The translations under genes and the position numbers were made by a program. Shown here in pieces: positions 36,011 through 48,719 of a DNA stretch of 64,000 nt (positions are counted from its first letter, which is position 1; each line of letters opens with the position of its first letter). The DNA lies in the NCBI RefSeq assembly GCF_000340215.1, contig NW_006921533.1, positions 5,857,424 through 5,921,423 of the forward strand, read 5' to 3'. The stretch is from Pseudocercospora fijiensis CIRAD86 (taxonomy: Eukaryota > Ascomycota > Dothideomycetes > Mycosphaerellales > Mycosphaerellaceae). The notes beneath the pieces were generated by a model that saw only the letters and a program-made list of their open reading frames with translations, had not been told where the DNA came from and did no database searches.

Positions 36011-39000
36011 GAATACTTGTTAGATAATGCTGCTAATATTAATATAGTATCTTAAGAATTCGTTCTATAATACTAGCCTTAGCGGATTATTAACGCTGTA
36101 CTGCTTAGTGCCGATAGTTTCTAAGGCGACCGAGGATACTACTACGGAGCGTATTATCTACGCTTACGGATCGCCGACTCTATAGGCTAAGAACGTATTA
36201 CTACCGGAGTATTCTATACCTTCGAGATACCCCTCCCTAATATTATTCTTAGTAGGCCTTAGAGGCGCGATTAAAAGGTAATCGTCGATAGCTCGACGGA
36301 TACCTAGACCTATAAGAACGAAGCTATAGCGCGTATAATACGCGTATAGGAACTATAGGAATTCTAGAAGGATATACGTAACGCTCTATATATATATACG
36401 ATTAGCGTTCGCTAACTTCGCGATATCGCTAAGGGTTCCTCCTTACTAGAAGAATTTAAAGACTTCGAAGACGTCTTTACTATAACGCCCGAAGCGCGAC
36501 GTAAGCTCCCTAAAGACGTAGAGTATACGATCGACCTAATCCCCGGAACGAAGCTACCTTATAAACCTCTCTACTATTCTTTAGGAAAAGAGCTTAGCGA
36601 CCTTCGTAATTACCTAAGCTTAGCCTTAGAGAATAATTGGATCTAGCTTAGTATAAGCGAGGCGGGTACGTCGATCCTATTCGTACTAAAGAAGGATAGT
36701 AGTCTAAGACTCTACGTCGATTATAGAGGGCTAAACGAGATTACTATTAAAAATCGTTACCTCCTACCTCTTATTAGCGAAACGCTTAATAGGCTTAACG
36801 ACGCCGAATAGTATACGTCCTTAGACCTTTAGGATATATATTACCGTATCTATATTAAGCGAGGCGACGAGTAGAAGACTACGTTCCGTACGCGGTATAG
36901 GTACTTCGAGTATAAGGTAATGCCTTTTAGGCTTACTAATACTCCTACTACGTTTTAAGGATATATTAATAGGGCGTTAGCTAGCCTAGTTAATATCTGC
37001 TATATCGTCTATCTTAACGATATTCTTATCTATAGCAAAACGCGAGAGGACTACGTACGAGACGTACGCGCTATCCTTACGCGGCTCCGGAAGTTCGCCT
37101 TATATACGAATAGAAAGAAATATTCCTTCTAGAAGAAAGAATCGATTCCTCGGGTTATTATTAGTACCGAAGGCGTATCGATAGANNNNNNNNNNNNNNN
37201 NNNNNNNNNNNNNNNNNNNNNNNNNNNNNNNNNNNNNNNNNNNNNNNNNNNNNNNNNNNNNNNNNNNNNNNNNNNNNNNNNNNNNNNNNNNNNNNNNNNN
37301 NNNNNNNNNNNNNNNNNNNNNNNNNNNNNNNNNNNNNNNNNNNNNNNNNNNNNNNNNNNNNNNNNNNNNNNNNNNNNNNNNNNNNNNNNNNNNNNNNNNN
37401 NNNNNNNNNNNNNNNNNNNNNNNNNNNNNNNNNNNNNNNNNNNNNNNNNNNNNNNNNNNNNNNNNNNNNNNNNNNNNNNNNNNNNNNNNNNNNNNNNNNN
37501 NNNNNNNNNNNNNNNNNNNNNNNNNNNNNNNNNNNNNNNNNNNNNNNNNNNNNNNNNNNNNNNNNNNNNNNNNNNNNNNNNNNNNNNNNNNNNNNNNNNN
37601 NNNNNNNNNNNNNNNNNNNNNNNNNNNNNNNNNNNNNNNNNNNNNNNNNNNNNNNNNNNNNNNNNNNNNNNNNNNNNNNNNNNNNNNNNNNNNNNNNNNN
37701 NNNNNNNNNNNATATCTTTTAACTTTACTAGTAAATATCGGGCTTAGTAAACGAAATCTACCTGATATACCTTCGCGACGTAGCGACTACGAAAGCGAGT
37801 TGTAAGCGGCGAACAACCTTCTCCCTATATTATAGTCGAAACTAGCTCTATAGTTAAATCTATCCGAGGATATCGAGCCGATTATAAAACGCATCTCTAT
37901 TATATATATAGGGATGCGAGACGCTAGTATAGCGCTAGCGGAACGTAAGAGTTTTATTAGTAGTCCCGTAAGAGTAGTAGCTACTATCGTTAGGAATAAT
38001 AGGCCCTACTACGAGACGCCTAATATAATCCTTAGTTTCGTACGTATTTTATAATAGCTAGAGTAAGCGAGAGGAGGAGGCTTATATAAGACAAGCTTAC
38101 CGTCGGGTAGCTTAGCCTCGTTAAGTAGTTCTAACCTCCCGCCTAGCTATTCTCGTCGTAGTAACCTTATTTACTACGGCGATACGCTATATATCCCTAA
38201 GGACTACGTATTACGTATGTAGCTAATACGTATATACTACGACGACCCTTTAGCTAGACACTTTAGTATAGCTAAGACTATAGACCTAATACGCCGAAAG
38301 TACTTCTAGCCGAAGATAGCCGAGGATATTACGGCCTATATCCGTATCTATAGAATTTATTAACGGTCGAAGGCGAAGCGCTATCGCCCCTATAGCGAGC
38401 TCGCTACGCTACCTATACTAACCCGACTATAGCAAGAATTAACGATAGACTTTATTACCGATCTCCCGCCGAGTAAGCTCGGTACCTACGTATATACTAC
38501 GATCCTCGTAATAGTCGACCGCTATACGAAGATAAGCCTCTTTATCCTAACGATAAAGAAGTATATAGTAGTAGAACTCGCGGATATCCTTTAAAGGGAG
38601 GTAATTAGGCGTTTTAGAGTACTATTAGGCATTATTAGCGATTATAGATCGCTTTTTACTAGCTAGTTTTAGAGCGACTTCTGCTTCGAAGCGTATATAA
38701 AGCGTAGGCTTAGTATAGCCTTCTACCCTTAGACCGACGGGCAAACCGAACGCGCGAATTAGACCCTCGAGCAATACCTTCGATACTATTACTCTAAGAA
38801 TTAGGATAATTAGGCTAAACTGTTACCTTAGGCGGAGTTTGCCTATAACAATAGCGTTTATCCTACGTTACGTATAAGCCCTTTTAAGATACTCTACGGC
38901 TTTAACCCTAATTTAATACTAAGCGTAAATAAGCTACTAGCTCGGGACGAGCTAACTAAGGGAAGGGTACTAGTAGCTATCGACGCTACGGAGCGACTAC

Positions 39001-39490
39001 GATAAGTATATAAAACGCTTACGGAACGCTAGTAGAAACCAGTAGAATACTAGGCTAAGCAATACAATATATACTATACTACTAAGATATATAGTATAGG
39101 CGACCTAGTCTTACTATCGACAAAGAATATTAGCTTAGATATTCTAAAGAAGAAACTTAGCCCGAAGTATATAGGGCCTTTTCGTATTATCGACGTAGTC
39201 GGAGCGTAGGCGTACCGCCTAGTACTATTATCTAGTACGAAGATCTATAATGTTTTCTATATTTCCCTCCTCGAGCCTTAGTATAGGCGCGATAGCGAGG
39301 AGTATAAGGTAAGTATACCTATCGCTAAAGGTAACGAATAGTAGGTAGAAATAATCGTAGCAAAGAAGATAAAGAAGCGGAAGGCGTACTACCTTATTAA
39401 GTAGCGAGGTTAGCCTAAAGAATATAACACTTAGGAGCTAGCTATTTATATTAAAGATTCTATAGCGTTAGACGAGTTCGAAGCTTAAGC
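36010..39490 (+). pseudogene. Chromovirus pol (PR-RT-RH-IN-chromodomain), copy 1
   Basis: A protease-like LLDNAANINIVS (DSGA expected) starts near 36025. RT shows IDLIPGTKLPYKPLYYS (about 36530), [20 protein letters not shown] (about 36716), FEYKVMPFRLTNTPTTF (about 36906) and YLNDILIYS in place of YxDD (about 37008). RNase H falls in the gap. Integrase has the acidic triad at DFITDLP (about 38447), IISDYRSLF (about 38633) and TDGQTERANQTLEQYLR (about 38730-38780). The zinc-binding HHCC is partly mutated. The chromodomain at about 39340-39460 reads VEIIVAKKIKKRKAYYLIK followed by mutated Trp codons, and normally guides integration to marked chromatin. The frame ends in a basic tail. Confidence 0.9.
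37186..37711. other. Assembly gap (526 N)
   Basis: The gap lies over the RNase H region of copy 1. The intact inverted copy is 44 bp longer overall, so the true gap is probably close to 570 bp. Confidence 1.
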
Positions 39491-39642
39491 GAAGCGTAAG
39501 CGTAGGTAGTAATTAAAACAAAAGAAAATAAAACTTAAGAAAAATAGTAGATACGTGCTCGTTTCGCTACTAAAAAAGGCCTATTAGCCTAGTATATATA
39601 AAGAAGGCGCCGCGTAGGCGCGCCGACGGCGGACCGCCTACC

Positions 39643-40456
39643 CTACTTATCCTTAGAATCCTTAGCCTCCTCCTCCTCTTCGATACCTATAGCGGTATCG
39701 ATAGTAGCGACGGCCTTAGTGCCGACGCGCTAGGCGAGGTTCTAGTATAGTTAGTATACGAAGCGTAAGTAGAACGAGGCTATAGGAAAAACTATACCTA
39801 ACGACTAATCTCTACTAAACTAGCTAGGTTAGTACCGATATACTCGAGGGTACCGAGTAGGTTAACGTCCGTAAAGGACCCGCCGGCGGCCCCCTTATAG
39901 GCTAGGGCTTTGCCGCCGGGGGTTACCTTATTCTTGTTAGTATAAAAGACGTATAGCGTAGATAGGATAACTAACGTCGAGGTTAGTATACGAAGCGTAA
40001 TTAGAGCGTATAAGGAATATATATACGACTATAGAGTCTAGCTCGGCCTAGAGTACCTCTAAGGCCTCGTTAGACTCCTCGATAGAGTCGTAGCCGTCTA
40101 GGTCGTATAGGTCGCGCGTAGAGCGTACGGCGCGAATACGCGCTAGTAGCGATACTAGTAAGCGGGCCGTAAGCGGAGTATAGGTATAATAGCTACCGCG
40201 GTAGCGATCGTAGTTATACTTAGTAGTAGGGTCTATATTGCCGCCTATATAAACCTTAGTTAGGTCTACTAAAGCGAGTTAGTTGCGAAGCGTAAGCGCG
40301 TAGCAAGTAGCGAGAATACGTACTATTAGCCGTTATATACTTAAAGCAACAGATATAGCCTTCTAGGACTTTTAGTAGGCGCTAGGTAGGCGTAGTAGGT
40401 ATCGAGGGCGGAGCGCCTATAGCGCGCTTACCCGAGGTACGCGAAGGGGTAGCTAT
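39643..40456 (-). pseudogene. Antisense gene in the 3' region of chromovirus copy 1
   Basis: Same antisense coding region as described at 42763-43576 in copy 2, and the same length (814 bp). On the minus strand an ATA start (ATAGCTACC, probably mutated ATG) is at 40456 and a TAG at about 39643. The sense strand over this interval has stops in all frames. It lies between the end of the integrase frame and the 3' LTR. Confidence 0.55.
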
Positions 40457-40880
40457 ACTAGTAATGTTTTTTTTAAATAAATATTTAAAAAAGAAAAAAT
40501 CTTTAAGTAATACTAAGGGGACGCGAGAGAGGAGTAGGCGGGGCGCGGGCGGATAGTATTCGGAGCGCTTAGAAAAAGAAGAAGTTTTTAAGCGGTCTTC
40601 GAATACTTTAAATACTCGCCTCGCTTTCGGATAGCTTACGTTCTCGCGTAGCTACCGCGTTCTTAGAAATTTAGGCAACCTCTAATTAGTACTAGAAGTA
40701 GCCGCGCTTTAAATCTACAAACAAACAAGCAACTACGAGGCAAATTATAACGTACCTAGCAACTATAGCCTAGCGATAGGTACGTATAAGACGCGCAAGT
40801 ATAGCGTAGAGTATAAGAAATAGTATAATTTACTATATTGCCTTATAGCTAGGATAGCTATACTAGGGGAAGGAGATAAT

Positions 40881-41189
40881 TATAAGAACCTAAGTAAATA
40901 AAGTCTCCTATTATACCTTAGTAAGCCTATATAATAATTATATAATGTTATTACGTATACTACGGTGCTATCTCGCTAGCGCAAAGCCTACTTAGCGTAT
41001 ACGCGGAAAAGCTCGGTCGCTCGTACGGATATACTCGGTTACCGGCTCGGTATATATACTATCCGTACGTAGCCTAGTTAATAGTAAACGCTCTGCCCTA
41101 TTCTAAGAAAGGCACGGTTTAGTTCTACTTTCTACTACGGCGATTAGTAGAGGGTGTTCTATACGTTACTATATACCTATTTTCTTATA
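40881..41189 (+). repeat. 3' LTR, copy 1
   Basis: 309 bp, more fully CA/TG-depleted than the 5' LTR of the same element. It faces the 3' LTR of copy 2 (42030-42338), with which it is nearly identical in inverted orientation. Confidence 0.95.
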
Positions 41190-41194
41190 AAGTA
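41190..41194. repeat. Chromovirus copy 1 target-site duplication, right
   Basis: aagta, matching 34230-34234. Confidence 0.9.
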
Positions 41195-41363
41195 TCCCCC
41201 CGCTCCTCTTTTACTAACGATAGAAACTAATTAAACTATCTTTTTTTTAGGTTACTTATTCGTAGGCGTATTTGTTCGACGGTATTAAAACTACTATCCG
41301 GAGGGCTACTTACCGTAAGGCTAGGCTATACGATTCTCTCGCGATAGTCGGGGCGGGAATTGA
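41195..41363 (+). pseudogene. UPF1-like helicase, 3' end after the insertion
   Basis: Removing the chromovirus and one copy of aagta rejoins the helicase frame (…SAKY, then PPAPLLLTIETN). It runs about 55 codons to TGA at 41361-41363, with only TAA/TAG interruptions. The joined frame supports the insertion being later than the gene. The stretch has a hydrophobic part (TIFFLGYLFVGVFV, after one stop) that was not recognised as a domain. Confidence 0.65.
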
Positions 41364-42024
41364 ATAAAGAAACCTATAAAAAAAAAGAAAAAGCAGTAGC
41401 AAAGCTAGTTAAAAAAACTCCTTCGGGACTCTTATAAAGTGCTTCTACCTTAACGTAGTATAAGAGCTTAATACTCTGCCTATAGAGCTGCTAAGAGGAG
41501 CACACAATTTATATATCCGAGTAAGCACTATTGTCGTTATTAGAAAATAATACCGTATTAAGAAAGGGAGGGTAGAGAATGTTTTAGTACTAGCTACTAT
41601 CGTTATATCGCTTAAGCGCCTTATTTCCGGCAGCTGTGTTATCTGTCTCTTATTAGTAGATAATAGTATATAGAAATAGTCGCACTTACTATTTCTCCCT
41701 TACTCTCCGACTATCGTCGAGGCTAGTCCTCTACCGCCGATTATTTTCCTAATATTGTATAGAGAAAATGTCGCTGCTTAGCGTATACGAGGCTCTTAGC
41801 AACGCTTTATAGCGGCTATCTCCCTATAGCCCCTTGCTTATTTAATAAGGCTTATATTATCTACTAGTTATTTATAACCGCCTTGCGAAGTAAGGGTCTA
41901 ATAGTAAAAGTGCCGATCGGGATAGCTTCTCGATCGCAAAATCGCGACTTTGTATATAACGCAAAATATACAATTATTATTATATAAGATTATAGAGCAA
42001 GTAATCGGATTTTATTCTACCTAA
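41364..42024. other. Spacer between inverted chromovirus copies
   Basis: About 660 bp with no frame I can support. A/T-rich homopurine runs occur at about 41375-41420. It keeps more CA/TG than the flanking elements, consistent with single-copy sequence that was less exposed to RIP. Confidence 0.5.
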
Positions 42025-42029
42025 AAATC
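42025..42029. repeat. Copy 2 target-site duplication, left (aaatc)
   Basis: aaatc, matched by aaatt at 49029-49033. The single difference is a C/T transition. Confidence 0.7.
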
Positions 42030-42338
42030 TATAAGAAAATAGGTATATAGCAACGTATAGAATACCCTCTACTAATCGCCGTAGTAGAAAGTAGAACTAA
42101 ACCGTGCCTTTCTTAGAATAGGGCAGAGCGTTTACTATTAACTAGGCTACGTACGGGTAGTATATATACCGAGCCGGCAACCGAGTATATCCGTACGAGC
42201 GACCGAGCTTTTCCGCGTATACGCTAAGTAGGCTTTACGCTAGCGAGACAGCACCGTAGTATACGTAATAATATTATATAATTGTTATATAGGCTTACTA
42301 AGGTATAATAGGAGACTTTACTTACTTAGGTTCTTATA
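42030..42338 (-). repeat. 3' LTR, copy 2
   Basis: 309 bp, nearly the reverse complement of 40881-41189. Confidence 0.95.
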
Positions 42339-42762
42339 ATTATCTCCTTCCCCCGGTATAGCTATCCTAGCTATAGGGTAATATAGTAAATTATACTATT
42401 TCTTATACTCTACGCTATACTTACGCGTCTTATACGTACCTATCGCTAGGCTATAGTTGCTAGGTACGTTATAATTTGCCTCGTAGTTGCTTGTTTGTTT
42501 GTAGATTTAAAGCGCGGCTACTTCTAGTACTAACTAGAGGTTGCCTAAATTTCTAAGAACGCGGTAGCTACGCGAGAACGTAAGCTATCCGAAAGCGAGG
42601 CGAGTATTTAAAGTATTCGAAGACCGCTTAAAAACTTCTTCTTTTTCTAAGCGCTCCGAATACTATCCGCCCGCGCCCCGCCTACTCCCCTCTCGCGTCC
42701 CCTTAGTATTACTTAAAGATTTTTTCTTTTTTAAATATTTATTTAAAAAAAACATTACTAGT

Positions 42763-43576
42763 ATAGCTACCCCTTCGCGTACCTCGGGTAAGCGCGCTAT
42801 AGGCGCTCCGCCCTCGATACCTACTACGCCTACCTAGCGCCTACTAAAAGTCCTAGAAGGCTATATCTATTACTTTAAGTATATAACGGCTAATAGTACG
42901 TATTCTCGCTACTTGCTACGCGCTTACGCTTCGTAACTAACTCGCTTTAGTAGACCTAACTAAGGTTTATATAGGCGGTAATATAGACCCTACTACTAAG
43001 TGTAACTACGATCGCTACCGCGGTAGCTATTATACCTATACTCCGCTTACGGCCCGCTTACTAGTATCGCTACTAGCGCGTATTCGCGCCGTACGCTCTA
43101 CGCGCGACCTATACGACCTAGACGGCTACGACTCTATCGAGGAGTCTAACGAGGCCTTAGAGGTACTCTAGGCCGAGCTAGACTCTATAGTCGTATATAT
43201 ATTCCTTATACGCTCTAATTACGCTTCGTATACTAACCTCGACGTTAGTTATCCTATCTACGCTATACGTCTTTTATACTAACAAGAATAAGGTAACCCC
43301 CGGCGGCAAAGCCCTAGCCTATAAGGGGGCCGCCGGCGGGTCCCTTACGGACGTTAACCTACTCGGTACCCTCGAGTATATCGGTACTAACCTAGCTAGT
43401 TTAGTAGAGATTAGTCGTTAGGTATAGTTTTTCCTATAGCCTCGTTCTACTTACGCTTCGTATACTAACTATACTAGAACCTCGCCTAGCGCGTCGGCAC
43501 TAAGGCCGTCGCTACTATCGATACCGCTATAGGTATCGAAGAGGAGGAGGAGGCTAAGGATTCTAAGGATAAGTAG
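42763..43576 (+). pseudogene. Antisense gene carried by chromovirus copy 2
   Basis: The plus strand, antisense to the element, has three open segments. The first starts at ATAGCTACC (42763, probably mutated ATG): ATPSRTSGKRAIGAPPSIPTTP up to LLRAYAS near 42935. The second spans about 42966-43235: VYIGGNIDPTTK, YTYTPLTARLLVSLLARI, STRDLYDLDGYDSIEESNEA, ending SNYASYTN. The third is at about 43283-43420: NKNKVTPGGKALAYKGAAGG, SLTDVNLLGTLEYIGTNLAS. A fourth short end reads GTKAVATIDTAIGIEEEEEA to TAG at 43574. Frame changes fall beside ctaac or tactaac words, so introns are plausible. The motif ttacgcttcgtatactaac occurs twice (about 43218 and 43450) and a variant at 42921. The product would be about 230 residues. 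I recognise no family. Sense frames here are more broken. Confidence 0.58.
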
Positions 43577-43734
43577 GGTAGGCGGTCCGCCGTCGGCGCG
43601 CCTACGCGGCGCCTTCTTTATATATACTAGGCTAATAGGCCTTTTTTAGTAGCGAAACGAGCACGTATCTACTATTTTTCTTAAGTTTTATTTTCTTTTG
43701 TTTTAATTACTACCTACGCTTACGCTTCGCTTAA

Positions 43735-46700
43735 GCTTCGAACTCGTCTAACGCTATAGAATCTTTAATATAAATAGCTAGCTCCTAAGTGTTATATTCT
43801 TTAGGCTAACCTCGCTACTTAATAAGGTAGTACGCCTTCCGCTTCTTTATCTTCTTCGCTACGATTATTTCTACCTACTATTCGTTACCTTTAGCGATAG
43901 GTATACTTACCTTATACTCCTCGCTATCGCGCCTATACTAAGGCTCGAGGAGGGAAATATAGAAAACATTATAGATCTTCGTACTAGATAATAGTACTAG
44001 GCGGTACGCCTACGCTCCGACTACGTCGATAATACGAAAAGGCCCTATATACTTCGGGCTAAGTTTCTTCTTTAGAATATCTAAGCTAATATTCTTTGTC
44101 GATAGTAAGACTAGATCGCCTATACTATATATCTTAGTAGTATAGTATATATTGTATTGCTTAGCCTAGTATTCTACTGCTTTCTACTAGCGTTCCGTAA
44201 GCGTTTTATATACTTATCGTAGTCGCTCCGTAGCGTCGATAGCTACTAGTACCCTTCCCTTAGTTAGCTCGTCCCGAGCTAGTAGCTTATTTACGCTTAG
44301 TATTAAATTAGGGTTAAAGCCGTAGAGTATCTTAAAAGGGCTTATACGTAACGTAGGATAAACGCTATTGTTATAGGCAAACTCCGCCTAAGGTAACAGT
44401 TTAGCCTAATTATCCTAATTCTTAGAGTAATAGTATCGAAGGTATTGCTCGAGGGTCTAATTCGCGCGTTCGGTTTGCCCGTCGGTCTAAGGGTAGAAGG
44501 CTATACTAAGCCTACGCTTTATATACGCTTCGAAGCAGAAGTCGCTCTAAAACTAGCTAGTAAAAAGCGATCTATAATCGCTAATAATGCCTAATAGTAC
44601 TCTAAAACGCCTAATTACCTCCCTTTAAAGGATATCCGCGAGTTCTACTACTATATACTTCTTCGTCGTTAGGATAAAGAGGCTTATCTTTATATAGCGG
44701 TCGACTATTACGAGGATCGTAGTATATATATAGGCACCGAGCTTGCTTAGCGGGAGATCGGTAATAAAGTCTATTATTAATTCTTACTATAGTCGGGTTA
44801 GTATAGGTAGCGTAGCGAGCTCGCTATATAGGCGATAGCGCTTCGCCTTCGACCGTTAACAAATTCTATAAGTATAGATATAGGCCGTAATATCCTCGGC
44901 TATCTTCGGCTAGAAGTACTTTCGGCGTATTAGGTCTATAGTCTTAGCTATACTAAAGTGTCTAGCTAAAGGGTCGTCGTAGTATATACGTATTAGCTAC
45001 GTACGTAATACGTAGTCCTTAGGGATATATAGCGTATCGCCGTAGTAAATAAGGTTACTACGACGAGAATAGCTAGGCGGGAGGTTAGAACTACTTAACG
45101 AGGCTAAGCTACCTAACGGTAAGCTTGTCTCGTATAAGCCTCCTCCTCTCGCTTACTCTAGCTATTATAAAGTACGTACGAAACTAAGGATTATATTAGG
45201 CGTCTCGTAGTAGGGCCCGTTATTCTTAACGATAGTAGCTGCTACTCTTATAGGACTGCTAATAAAACTCTTACGTTCCGCTAGCGCTATACTAGCGTCT
45301 CGTATCTCTATATATATAATAGAGATGCGTTTTATAATCGGCTCGATATCCTCGGGCAGATTTAACTATAGAGCTAGTTTCGACTATAATATAGGGAGAA
45401 GGTTGTTCGCCGCCTACGACTCGCTCTCGTAGTCGCTACGTCGCGAAGGTATATCGGCTAGATTTCGTTTACTAGCCTAATATTTAATAGTAAAGTTAAA
45501 AGATATAAGGAAGGTTACCTATCTTATCTACCTTCCGACGAGCTACTTTATCTTTATAAAGCCTTTAAGATTAGCGTAGTCGATAACTACGCGAGTCGTA
45601 TACTAAGCGCCGTCGAGATACGGGCGCTAATACTTAAAGGACTCGATAACCGCTAGGAGCTCCTAGTTATAGGTCTTATAATTCGTCTCGGCTAGGACTA
45701 TTTTTCGTAACTAGAAGGCAATAGGGTACTAATTCCTATCTTCGCTCTATTATAATATAATCCCTACTAAGGCGAACGTAGAGGCATCGGTTTCGATACG
45801 TAGGGGCTTCGTAGGATTATAGTATCGTAATATCGAGGCCGAGCTAAAGGTAGCCTTTAGCTAGCGGAACGCTTACTCCTCGCTTTTACCCTACTAGACC
45901 TATCCTAGCTTCCGGCTATTTACGGCACCTTTCGATAGGGCGGTTAGCGGTATAACGATTCGGGAGTAATTTAGAATAAACCTCTAATAGAAGTTATAGA
46001 ATCTAAGGAAGGATTAAACCTCCTTTAGCGTTAATAGGCGAGGCTACTCGGTAATAGCGTTTACCCTACGCTAATCTATCGATACGCCTTCGGTACTAAC
46101 GATAAACCCGAGGAATTCGACTTCTTTCTTCTAGAAGGAATATTTCTTTCTATTCGTATATAAGGCGAACTTCCGGAGCCGCGTAAGAATAGCGCGTACG
46201 TCTCGTACGTAGTCCTCTCGCGTTTTACTATAGATAAGAATATCGTTAAGATAGACGATATAGCAGATATTAACTAGGCTAGCTAACGCCCTATTAATAT
46301 ATCCTTAAAACGTAGTAGGAGTATTAGTAAGCCTAAAAGGTATTACCTTATACTCGAAGTACCCGTACCGCGTACGGAACGTAGTCTTCTACTCGTCGCC
46401 TCGCTTAATATAAATACGATAACACGTATCCTATAGGTCTAAGGACGTATACTATTCGGCGTCCTTAAGCCTATTAAGCGTTTCGCTAATAAGGGGCAGG
46501 GGATAACGATTTTTAATAGTAATCTCGTTTAGCCCTCTATAATCGACGTAGAGTCTTAGACTACTATCCTTCTTTAGTACGAATAGAATCGGCGTACCTA
46601 TCTCGCTTATACTAAGCTAGATCTAGTTATTCTCTAAGGCTAAGCTTAGGTAATTATAGAGGTCGCTAAGCTCTCTTTCTAAAGAATAGTAGAGAGGTTT

Positions 46701-47240
46701 ATAAGGCGGCTTCGTTCCGGGGATTAGGTCGATTGTATACTCTACGTCTTCGGGGAGCTTACGTCGCGCTTTAGGCATTATAGTAAAGATATCTTCGAAG
46801 TCTTTAAATTCTTCTAGTAAGGAGGAACCCTTAGCGATATCGCGGAGCTAGCGAACGCTAATCGCATATACGTATAGAGCGTTACGTATATCCTTCTAGA
46901 ATTCCTATAGTTCCCGTACGCGTATAGTACGCGCTACGGCTTCGGTACTATAGGTCTAGGCATCCGTCGAGCTATCGACGATTACCTTTTAATCGCGCCT
47001 CTACGGCCTACTAAGAATAATATTAGGGAGGGGCATCTCGAAGGTATAGAACACTCCGGTAGTAATGCGTTCTTAGCTTATAGAGTCGGCGATCCGTAAG
47101 TATAGATAATACGCTCCGTAGTAGTATCCTTAGTCGCCCTAGAAACTATCGGTACTAGGTAGTACGGCATTAACAATCCGCTAAGGCTAGTATCGTAGAA
47201 CGAATTCTTAAGATGCTATATTAATATTAGTAGCATTATC
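43735..47240 (-). pseudogene. Chromovirus pol, copy 2
   Basis: Reading leftwards from about 47240: protease-like segment, RT (YLND-like catalytic motif at about 46228-46262), RNase H and connection (about 45990-45540, where copy 1 has a gap), integrase (about 45480-43990) and chromodomain (about 43880-43770). The reading frame and its TAG/TAA positions largely match copy 1. The RNase H region contains sequence corresponding to the usual SRKLSGAERNYP-like and YDKELLAI-like area in mutated form. Integrase and chromodomain motifs are those given for copy 1. Confidence 0.88.
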
Positions 47241-48700
47241 TAACAAGCATTCGATAGCTACTTCCCCTTCTTACGTAACGATTACTCCGCGTATACGTCC
47301 CGTAGATACTACTACTACTAAGCTACTTTATTAGGATTCCGTACCTATCTCTAGCTCTTAGGAGGTGCCTTATCTTTTCCCTTAGCCTTCGAGTCGTTCT
47401 TCTTTTCTTTAGCGTTAGCGGCTACCTTACGTACCGTAGGGTTATCGTCTTTCTAGAGATAGCGGTTCGGGTACGCGTTCTTATAATAGCCTTTCTAGCG
47501 ATAGCTATAATATTTAACCTTACTAATATTATACCCGCCTTACGAGTTATCGCCCTTCGTATACTTTCCGCCTACTCTACGGTCGCGATTTGACTGCTAT
47601 TTACAGGCCTAACTATTAGATCGGCGCTTCTTGCCTTTACTACCTCCGGTTTTATCGTAGTTACGATCCTTGCGTTTACTAGACGGCTTATTAGGGGTCT
47701 CGATATACGTCGCAAGCTCTATAAGTTCGTAACGCGTCGTTAGTGCCGTATAGTATTTAATAATTGCGCTACGAATCGCCGGCTAGAGTTTAACGAGGAA
47801 ATAGCGGATCCTATACTCCTCGCTATAGTCGCTAAGTTAATCTTCGAGTACTACGAGCTTAAGGGCAAAGCTTTAGACTAACTATCCCTTACGCTAACGA
47901 GCCGCCTTATACTCGAGAGTTGCGTCTAGTATACGGTTTATAGGGTCCCCGACGTAGTCCCGATAGAAGGTTTTAAAGTCCTAGTAGGTATAATTCTATA
48001 GGTCCTTAAGGCTGTTTTTATTATACTATCGCTCCTACGTATCGCCTACGAGGTATATAATACTATAAAGCACCTTGCTTTCGTCTATATAATAGGTAGC
48101 TCTAGATAGTATAAAGGTAATAGAAAGTTCTCTAAGGAATCGCCTCGACTCCTTAATCGTATCGCCTTTAAAGGGCTTAGGTTCCTTTAGGCGAGGTTTA
48201 ATAGCCGCAAGACTAGCGACTACGTAGCTTATACTAGGTATAGTAGCTACGCTTAGCGTACTTCCGAAAAGAGGTAGTCGATACGAGATAGATTTAGCTT
48301 TCTAAGATTCAGGCCTCTAAATCGATTCGTTAGCTAATTCTTCCTCGTCCTCGTTCTCGTCGTCGCCTAGAGATAGGGTTATTATAGGACCCTCGCCGGC
48401 AGTACTACTACTCGGAGCTAGCGCATCGCTAGCGTCCCTAAGGGTACGAAGACGCGCATTTTCTCGCTTAGCTTCTTAAGCCTATACTTCTAGCCTAAGT
48501 ACTTCTTACTTAGCTAGAAATCGTTCGAGCTATAGGCAGGTCGCTTCTTAGCGTGCCTAATATTCGGCTTCGTCTTATTATATCGCCGCGTCGTTTTCTA
48601 ATACTATCGGCGCTCCTAGGGTATTATTCTACGCGTTTCCCGCGCCCGGCGTATTCGGATTGCTTGCGTTTATCTTTCGGGGTTCTATAGGCCGCTACGA
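47240..48700 (-). pseudogene. Chromovirus gag, copy 2
   Basis: Inverted counterpart of the copy 1 gag. The zinc knuckle region is at about 47525-47475 and the acidic run at about 48370-48340. It carries a few differences from copy 1 (for example at 48310 and 48395), nearly all transitions. Confidence 0.82.
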
Positions 48701-48719
48701 AGGGTAGACGGTTTAGAAC

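Larger units (their letters stand above)
34235..41189 (+). mobile_element. Full-length Ty3/gypsy chromovirus, copy 1
   Basis: Two 309-bp LTRs (34235-34543 and 40881-41189) and a 5-bp duplication aagta bound an element of 6,955 bp including 526 N. The LTR ends read tataagaac and ttcttata, the RIP form of TG...CA ends. The order is gag, protease, RT, RNase H (in the gap), integrase, chromodomain: Ty3/gypsy chromovirus organisation. It sits inside the UPF1-like helicase frame. A near-identical copy in opposite orientation begins 840 bp away. About 1.4 kb between integrase and the 3' LTR is unusually long for such an element and carries an antisense frame. Confidence 0.95.
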
